Below, one piece after another: positions 1-4,114 of a stretch of DNA of 5,016 nt (within the stretch, counting starts at the first letter, position 1; every line of letters starts with the position of its first letter). A program made the position numbers and the translations under genes. A model generated the notes under the pieces. It was not told the origin of the DNA and did no database searches. It was given only the letters and a program-made list of their open reading frames with translations. The stretch comes from Acidimicrobiaceae bacterium (lineage in GTDB: Bacteria > Actinomycetota > Acidimicrobiia > Acidimicrobiales > Palsa-688). The stretch is from assembly GCA_003156795.1 (NCBI GenBank), contig PMHU01000316.1:71173-76188 (forward strand), read 5' to 3'.

Positions 1-1304
1 GCGAGCTGGAAGAACTGGTCGCTGCCGTGCCGCTCGGCGTGTTGCAACGGGATGGCCGGGAACGAGTAGTCCGGGTCGGGGAGGGGTGGGTGGTCCTCGG
101 CCGGCTTGCGGGCCATCAACCTTTCGATGACCGGAGCGAGTCGCTGCTTCTTGTCCTTCTGGGTTCTCTCGTCGCGGTCCTTGAACTCGGGCAGAACCTT
201 CCGGCCGAACAGTTCGAGGCTCTCCATGATGTGCTCGTGCTGGTTCTTCCCGGCCTGGCTGACAAACACCACCTGGTCCACCCCGCACTCCTCGAAGCGG
301 CCCAGGTATTGGCGAATCTGCTCTGGAGTGCCGATGGCGCCCCGCAAGCCGGACTGACCCTGCTCGGTTGCTTTGGCCGCCAGGCGGTTGGAGGTGTTCG
401 CGGCCTGGAAAACCGCCTCCATCGAGAACCCGTTTTCGTCCCGCTGACGTTGGTACTCGTCCCATACGTCGGTGCGAGCCGGGGCGTGCCGGCCGAAGAC
501 GTAGTAGTGGGCCAAGGAGTACCCGAAGAAATTGCCTCCCTCTACGCCTCGGTCCATGGCCTCTTGTTCGGTGTCGGCACACATGAAAGTGGTAACGGCC
601 GCCACGTTGGGGTTCACCGCGTCGCCGATCGGAACACATTCGTTCTCGAGCGTGGCGTAGTAGTCGTCGACCCAGAGCCTGGCTTCCTCCGGGTTGATGA
701 AAGCGAACGTCAGGGCGCCGATCCCCTTTTGGGCGGCCAGGTGGATGGTGTCGCGCCGGCTGCAGGCCACCCAGACGGGCGGGTGCGGCTTCTGGCGCGG
801 CTTGGGCACGACGTTGCGGGGCGGCATGGTCACCCAGGGTCCGGCGTGGCCGGTAAAGGGCGCCTCGGTCATGCAACGCAACGCGACGCGCAAGCCTTCC
901 TCCCACATCTGCCGCTTCAGCGAAGGGTCGATCTCGAAGCCCCCGAGTTCGGCTTCGGATGACGCCTCGCCGGTGCCGAACTCCACCCGGCCGTTCGACA
1001 CGAGGTCCAGCGTGGCGATGCGCTCGGCGACTCGCGCCGGATGGTTGAAGGGTGGCGGGGTCTGCACGATGCCGTGGCCGAGTCGGATGTCCTTGGTTCG
1101 TTGGGAGACGGCGGCCAGGAAGACTTCCGGCGCGCTCGAGTGGCTGTACTCCTCCAAGAAGTGGTGTTCGACCTCCCACACGAAGTCGATCCCGAGCTTG
1201 TCGGCGAGTTCACACTGCTCGAGCGCGTTCTGCAGCAGACGGAACTCGGAGTCGTCGTCCCAGGGACGCGGCAGCTGGTGTTCGTAGAAGATTCCGAACT
1301 TCAC
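1..1304 (-). CDS. LLM-class (luciferase-like) flavin-dependent monooxygenase, 3' end beyond window
   Basis: 434 codons are in the window and the frame is still open at base 1, so the C-terminus is missing. The protein begins MKFGIFYEHQLPRPW. It shows bacterial-luciferase TIM-barrel hallmarks: EHHF at residues 46-49, SNGRVEFGTGEA at 103-114 (flavin-phosphate side), PKPRQKPHPPVWVAC at 167-181, and a late barrel segment GTPEQIRQYLGRFEECGVDQVVF around 325-347, described here in pieces. The family oxidises organic substrates with O2 and reduced FMN, or uses F420; cofactor and substrate are not readable here. The start is GTG at 1304-1302, chosen because GAGGAGG lies 4 bases upstream and because it overlaps the TGA of the upstream gene as GTGA, implying translational coupling. 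Residues 375-434 form a charged, proline-rich tail (TQKDKKQRLAPVIERL, then PPLPDPDYSFP) past the usual barrel end, so the protein is longer than many LLM members (roughly 330-400 residues). Family assignment is firm; function is unknown. Predicted cytoplasmic. Confidence 0.93.
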   Translation of the reverse strand, partial: MKFGIFYEHQLPRPWDDDSEFRLLQNALEQCELADKLGIDFVWEVEHHFLEEYSHSSAPEVFLAAVSQRTKDIRLGHGIVQTPPPFNHPARVAERIATLDLVSNGRVEFGTGEASSEAELGGFEIDPSLKRQMWEEGLRVALRCMTEAPFTGHAGPWVTMPPRNVVPKPRQKPHPPVWVACSRRDTIHLAAQKGIGALTFAFINPEEARLWVDDYYATLENECVPIGDAVNPNVAAVTTFMCADTEQEAMDRGVEGGNFFGYSLAHYYVFGRHAPARTDVWDEYQRQRDENGFSMEAVFQAANTSNRLAAKATEQGQSGLRGAIGTPEQIRQYLGRFEECGVDQVVFVSQAGKNQHEHIMESLELFGRKVLPEFKDRDERTQKDKKQRLAPVIERLMARKPAEDHPPLPDPDYSFPAIPLQHAERHGSDQFFQL

Positions 1305-2371
1305 GCGGCCTCCTCGGGGTGCCAGTCACCGAGCGTCCGGAACTGTTCGAGTATCTCGCCACCGCGCCCATGCCCGCTCAAAGCGGCCTCCACCTCAGCC
1401 GAGATGGCGGCCCGGTTTTGGGTCTCTACCGTCCCCATCGACGCAGTCAGACCTTTTTCCCAAAGGCGTCCGACGACCTCAGTGCCTTTGTACCGACTCC
1501 CCGAGAGGCCGACGAAAGTGCGATCGCGCATCTCGGTAAGCGCGGTGCGCAAGTAGTCGACGTGCGAGGTTTCGTCGCTGCGAATGTAGGAGACGATACG
1601 GGCCGCCTCCCCGCCCCCCGCGACCAGATCGTCGTTGGACAGGAGTGCTTCGGCCCAGGCGAACACGTGGAATGCCTTTATTTCGATGAAAAGGACCCGG
1701 CACATGGTGGCGACGAGCAGCTCCAGGGCGAGGTCAAGATCGGGGAACAGCCTTTGGGCTTGAAAGCGGGCGGCCCTCTCGTCGCGACCCTCTGCTCCGC
1801 CGCCGAGCCCCATGCGCAGGAGGATCGCCGCTGTCTGATCGTCGGTGACCGGGTGTTCAAAGGCGATGTCACGCACGGCGAACCACATCCTGTCGTGGCC
1901 GGCTTTCTCATCCCAGCCCGCTTCGTCGCGCGCGTGGGCCTCGACCAACCCCATGCCGAGGTGGGCGATGGCAGTGCCGCGCACGTCTTCGACAAAGAAA
2001 GGCTGCATGTCGGCGGGGGCCAGGTGACGGATCACGGCTCCGAAGCCTTCGATGGTGCCGACGCGCGTCAGGAGCGCCACGATGGGGTCGCGGACCCCCT
2101 CGCCGAGCAGGAGCTGAGCCTGACCCAGGTTCGGGAAATTGCCCGGCCATGACTCAAGCGGGGCGTCGAGGATTTCGGTTCCGAACACCTCTCGGTGGGA
2201 GTCCTGCCAGGCCCGGATCGCCGGCAGTCGGTTGAGGGTGCGGGGTGAGGCGTACGTTCCGTCCTCTAGAAACCCCCCGTGGCATTCGAGCCCAGCGGCC
2301 CGGAGGGGCTCGACGATGGGGGGGTCGGCCAGGATCTCCTCGAAGCTGTACTCGAGCTGTTCGCTGGCCAT
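1301..2371 (-). CDS. Predicted ferritin-like (possible di-iron) protein, uncharacterised
   Basis: 356 residues starting at ATG 2371-2369 (MASEQLEYSF), preceded by GGGAGGGA with 6-base spacing. The reading frame extends upstream to a GTG at 2413, but that start would cover the operator and has no RBS. The C-terminal two thirds is mostly helical with metal-ligand-like residues. Helix about 132-148 has E144. Helix about 152-172 has E155 and H159 (an i+4 pair, not a canonical ExxH). Helix about 213-243 has E230 and H235 in FIEIKAFHVFAWAE. Helix about 256-285 has a clear ExxH, E267-H270, in SDETSHVDYL. This order (E, E/H, E, ExxH) suggests a four-helix ferritin-like di-iron bundle. The fold is inferred from motifs; a haem-oxygenase-like di-iron fold is an alternative, though its HxxxDxxH motif is not seen. 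It is the first gene of an operon with the LLM monooxygenase, suggesting an oxidative step in the same pathway. No signal peptide or membrane segment. Confidence 0.8.
   Translation of the reverse strand: MASEQLEYSFEEILADPPIVEPLRAAGLECHGGFLEDGTYASPRTLNRLPAIRAWQDSHREVFGTEILDAPLESWPGNFPNLGQAQLLLGEGVRDPIVALLTRVGTIEGFGAVIRHLAPADMQPFFVEDVRGTAIAHLGMGLVEAHARDEAGWDEKAGHDRMWFAVRDIAFEHPVTDDQTAAILLRMGLGGGAEGRDERAARFQAQRLFPDLDLALELLVATMCRVLFIEIKAFHVFAWAEALLSNDDLVAGGGEAARIVSYIRSDETSHVDYLRTALTEMRDRTFVGLSGSRYKGTEVVGRLWEKGLTASMGTVETQNRAAISAEVEAALSGHGRGGEILEQFRTLGDWHPEEAA
1309..1315 (-). promoter_or_regulatory. Ribosome binding site of the LLM monooxygenase gene
   Basis: On the minus strand GAGGAGG lies inside the last codons of the upstream ferritin-like gene and ends 4 bases before the GTG at 1304-1302. 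It fixes that GTG as the start and supports coupled translation through the GTGA overlap (1304-1301). Confidence 0.7.
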
Positions 2372-2377
2372 GGCGGA

Positions 2378-2385
2378 TCCCTCCC
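2378..2385 (-). promoter_or_regulatory. Strong Shine-Dalgarno deciding the start of the ferritin-like gene
   Basis: GGGAGGGA on the minus strand, 6 bases before the ATG at 2371-2369. It rules in this start over the in-frame GTG codons at 2413 and 2407, which would add 14 or 12 residues encoded by the palindromic operator region. Confidence 0.75.
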
Positions 2386-2387
2386 AG

Positions 2388-2408
2388 GTATACTCAAGAG
2401 TGTACACT
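2388..2408. promoter_or_regulatory. Divergent promoter/operator with overlapping inverted repeats (likely TetR site)
   Basis: Two inverted repeats overlap between the divergent genes. GTATACTC-AA-GAGTGTAC (2388-2405) has 8-base arms with one mismatched pair, and AGTGTACACT (2399-2408) is a perfect 10-bp palindrome. Dyads like these next to a divergent tetR gene are the usual binding sites of TetR-family dimers. Candidate -10 elements lie inside them: TATACT (2389-2394) and TACACT (2403-2408) on the plus strand, and TACACT (2404-2399) on the minus strand. No convincing -35 hexamer was found for either direction. A bound repressor would block both transcripts, giving autoregulation. The repeats are seen directly; operator and promoter roles are inferred. 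Confidence 0.65.
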
Positions 2409-2415
2409 AGCACGT

Positions 2416-2994
2416 ATGGTGCGGATGGCCACCCGGCCGCTTCCCCGGGCGCAGCGCCGTCAGGTCATCCTCTCCGGCGCGGCCCGAGCGTTCGCGTCGG
2501 GCGGTTTCGAGGCCACGTCGATGGAGGACATCGCCGTTTCGGCGGGCGTGACAAAGCTGATCGTGTACCGCCACTTCGACTCCAAGGAGGACCTGTACCG
2601 GGCCATCCTCGAGGAAGTGTCCGGTCGGCTCGGCGCCGAGGTGCGTTCGGCCATGGATCGCGATCAGCGCCACGGCGTTTTCGGACCTGCGTTTCTCGCC
2701 GTCGCCCGCCACGACCCGGACGGATTCCGGCTCCTTTGGAAGCATTCTTCCCGTGAGCCCAGGTTCGCCCGGTACTCCGCCGACGTTCGGGGTGCCTCGG
2801 TCGACTTCGCCCGCACGCGCCTAGGCAAGCGGGTGGACGGCGCTCTGGTCGAGTGGGCCGCGCCCATGAGCGTCGACTTCCTCGTCGAAGCCGTCCTCAA
2901 TTGGCTCGACCATGGAGACCCGGACGCCGACGGCCGCTTCCTCGACGTGGTCGAGCGTTCCCTGGTGGCACTGGTCGAGGCCTGGGCTCAATGA
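2416..2994 (+). CDS. TetR/AcrR-family transcriptional regulator
   Basis: 192 residues if started at ATG 2416; an in-frame ATG at 2425 would give 189. The N-terminal DNA-binding domain (about residues 12-63) is typical of TetR: RRQVILSGAARAFASGGFEA forms the first helices, TSMEDIAVSAGVTKLIVYRHF the helix-turn-helix (described to its last Phe at 54), then DSKEDLYRAILEE. The remainder is a helical ligand-binding domain including LAVARHDPDGFRLLWKH (94-110). The ligand cannot be deduced. The length is ordinary for the family. Neither start has a Shine-Dalgarno, and TACACT at 2403-2408 ends 7 bases before the ATG at 2416, so the transcript may be leaderless, as is common in Actinomycetota. The gene is divergent from the ferritin-like/LLM operon with the palindromes between, so it most likely represses that operon and itself. 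It ends 15 bp from the convergent oxygenase-like gene. Confidence 0.93.
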   Translation: MVRMATRPLPRAQRRQVILSGAARAFASGGFEATSMEDIAVSAGVTKLIVYRHFDSKEDLYRAILEEVSGRLGAEVRSAMDRDQRHGVFGPAFLAVARHDPDGFRLLWKHSSREPRFARYSADVRGASVDFARTRLGKRVDGALVEWAAPMSVDFLVEAVLNWLDHGDPDADGRFLDVVERSLVALVEAWAQ

Positions 2995-3009
2995 CGGGCC
3001 GGCCGCGTG

Positions 3010-3807
3010 TCAGTCGACATCGAAGAAGAACAGCTGGACCAGCCGCGTCCCGGTCGGGACTTCGTCGAACTCGTCGTACGAGGTGGCCGAGTGGAACAGC
3101 TTGGCGTCCCAGATGACGAGTCGGTTATATAGCCCCGCCACCGACTCGACCAGCTCCCAGTTGTCGCCGTTCTCGATGTTGTACTTGTCGTAGACGACGG
3201 CCTCGGCGGAGTTGACGGCCACCTCGCTGCCGAGGCGTTGCCGCTCGAGCGGGTGGCTAGGGCTTCGACGACAGCCGTGGGTACGGTCGCGCCAGAAGCT
3301 CGTGCCGGCTTTGGGGGGAGGGTTCGGCGTCAGGTACACGGCCGCGGCATAGCCCTGGCCATCGTGATGCCACACGATCGGATCGTCGTGGCTCGTCTGC
3401 TGGAAGACTCCGTTGGCGTCGTGTCCTAGCCATTCGACCACTGGCGTACCGAGCAAGCGGCTGAACTCCTCGCGAAGGTGGGGCCACAGGAATCTCTGGT
3501 TAGAACGGAGACCCTTGTAGTAGCGCAGGTCGGAGCCGTACTCCTGGGCCAGCGCCAAGGACCGGATCTCGTCGGGATCGTGAAAGAAGTCGTCGACGGC
3601 GACGACGTGGGGAGTTCGGCAATGGAACTGTTCCGGGGGTCTTCCGACCTGCTGGTGGGTCAGCAGGATGTCCTCGGGCACCCACATCGGCAGACGGGCC
3701 TGGCCGTTCTCGACTAGGTAGACGGTGGTGCCGTCGCGCTCTCCGACCTCACGAACCACGCTTTCGGCGCCCGCAAAACGGACCGATTGGCCGGGGCGAA
3801 ACGTCAT
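3010..3807 (-). CDS. Putative Fe(II)/2-oxoglutarate oxygenase-like protein (DUF6445-like) with N-terminal extension
   Basis: 265 residues from ATG 3807-3805, with a weak GGAA Shine-Dalgarno 6 bases upstream. Residues about 67-265 resemble DUF6445, a double-stranded beta-helix family: VVAVDDFFHDPDEIRSLAL (68-86), NGVFQ (132-136), then VWHHDGQGYAAAVYLTP (145-161) with the metal motif HxD (H147, D149), GTSFWRDRTHG (168-178), and a C-terminal strand with distal H239 (KLFHSAT) and R255 (GTRLVQLFFFD), 16 residues later, suited to binding the 2-oxoglutarate carboxylate. The facial triad H147/D149/H239 therefore looks intact. Residues 1-50 (FRPGQSVRF, TTVYLVENGQARLPMWVPED) form a separate short beta-rich segment, perhaps an SH3-like barrel. 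Substrate unknown; cytoplasmic. The gene converges with tetR across 15 bp and has its own upstream region. The family name is from motif recall; the HxD...H...R pattern is seen directly. Confidence 0.82.
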   Translation of the reverse strand: MTFRPGQSVRFAGAESVVREVGERDGTTVYLVENGQARLPMWVPEDILLTHQQVGRPPEQFHCRTPHVVAVDDFFHDPDEIRSLALAQEYGSDLRYYKGLRSNQRFLWPHLREEFSRLLGTPVVEWLGHDANGVFQQTSHDDPIVWHHDGQGYAAAVYLTPNPPPKAGTSFWRDRTHGCRRSPSHPLERQRLGSEVAVNSAEAVVYDKYNIENGDNWELVESVAGLYNRLVIWDAKLFHSATSYDEFDEVPTGTRLVQLFFFDVD

Positions 3808-3860
3808 AGGCGTTTCCGCGGGAACGTTGCCCGGGCGCTGTCCAAGGGGTACCGGCTCAT
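3804..3860 (-). CDS. Possible 18-residue leader peptide ORF upstream of the oxygenase-like gene
   Basis: ATG at 3860-3858 opens an 18-codon frame (MSRYPLDSARATFPRKRL) whose TGA overlaps the ATG of the oxygenase-like gene as ATGA (3807-3804). Such overlaps often couple translation. A TAATAAT box (3873-3867) lies just upstream at the distance expected for a leaderless transcript starting at this ATG. Against it: GGAG is only 2 bases from the ATG, the peptide resembles nothing I know, and a short overlapping ORF can arise by chance. Confidence 0.25.
   Translation of the reverse strand: MSRYPLDSARATFPRKRL
3811..3826. repeat. 16-bp near-perfect palindrome just upstream of the oxygenase-like start
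   Basis: CGTTTCCG followed directly by CGGGAACG, 7 of 8 arm positions complementary and no spacer. It begins 3 bp upstream of the ATG at 3807 and contains the weak GGAA ribosome binding site. It could be an operator for a dimeric regulator or chance symmetry in GC-rich DNA. A second perfect palindrome, GCCCGGGC, follows at 3829-3836. Confidence 0.45.
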
Positions 3861-3866
3861 GTCTCC

Positions 3867-3873
3867 ATTATTA
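3867..3873 (-). promoter_or_regulatory. Candidate -10 element for the oxygenase-like gene
   Basis: TAATAAT on the minus strand stands out in GC-rich surroundings and would place a transcription start near 3860, about 53 bases upstream of the gene. No -35 hexamer at the right distance is convincing. Confidence 0.35.
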
Positions 3874-4063
3874 GGGCTGACCCGACGACGCGCGGGAAGC
3901 CAGTCGGTCAAGGCCACAGTCCAACTTGTCCGATTTCATATACTTAGGATGGAGATCACCAGCCACCCGCCTCTTCCGGGAATGCGTCTTTAGGTCCAGT
4001 TTTCCGCAGTTGGGGATCTGTTGACATTTGCGTGGGCGCCGATTGTCTCCCGCAGTTAAGTGT

Positions 4064-4109
4064 TGCGCCAGGCAACCGTCTGTGTTGGCTGAGATCTAAA
4101 AGGGGCGCA
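4064..4109 (+). promoter_or_regulatory. Possible RNA stem overlapping the collagen-like gene's ribosome binding site
   Basis: TGCGCC (4064-4069) is exactly complementary to GGCGCA (4104-4109), enclosing a 34-nt loop. The 3' arm covers the last two G of the AAAAGGGG Shine-Dalgarno, so pairing could reduce initiation. Six base pairs across a long loop is modest; chance is quite possible. Confidence 0.25.
4098..4105 (+). promoter_or_regulatory. Ribosome binding site of the collagen-like gene
   Basis: AAAAGGGG ends 9 bases before the ATG at 4115. This supports that start, which gives an N-terminal signal peptide in the correct frame. Confidence 0.65.
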
Positions 4110-4114
4110 TTTCG

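Larger units (their letters stand above)
3808..4114. other. Divergent intergenic region between the oxygenase-like and collagen-like genes
   Basis: 307 bp without a convincing full-length gene, and with lower GC than the coding DNA in parts. From left to right: the palindromes at 3811-3836, the TAATAAT box at 3867-3873, an AT-rich patch with TATACT (3939-3944, plus strand), a direct repeat CCGCAGTT at 4004-4011 and 4050-4057, an isolated TTGACA (4021-4026) without a good -10 at 16-18 bp, and the RBS-proximal stem at 4064-4109. If TATACT is the -10 of the collagen-like gene, its mRNA would carry a leader of roughly 160 nt. A 14-codon ORF at 3949-3993 is too short to call. I recognise no known riboswitch consensus. 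Confidence 0.5.

Noticed and set aside
27..962. Long plus-strand ORF of 311 codons
   Set aside because: It lies opposite the LLM gene, whose minus-strand translation has clear family motifs; the plus-strand product resembles nothing and is a GC-rich shadow.
1052..2152. Plus-strand ORF of 366 codons
   Set aside because: It is antisense to the C-terminal part of the ferritin-like gene and the start of the LLM gene, spans their junction, and its product shows no domain.
2372..2413. Upstream GTG start giving a 370-residue ferritin-like protein
   Set aside because: No ribosome binding site precedes it, and it would translate through the operator; the ATG at 2371 has GGGAGGGA at ideal spacing.
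2245..2415. N-terminal extension of the TetR frame
   Set aside because: It overlaps the divergent gene's coding start and adds non-TetR sequence; the family normally begins a few residues before the helix-turn-helix domain.
2995..3009. GGCCGGCC palindrome as a bidirectional terminator between the convergent genes
   Set aside because: It is too short, has no loop and no T-tract; it is ordinary GC-rich symmetry.
3949..3993. 14-codon ORF after the TATACT box
   Set aside because: It is very short, has no RBS and no recognisable product.
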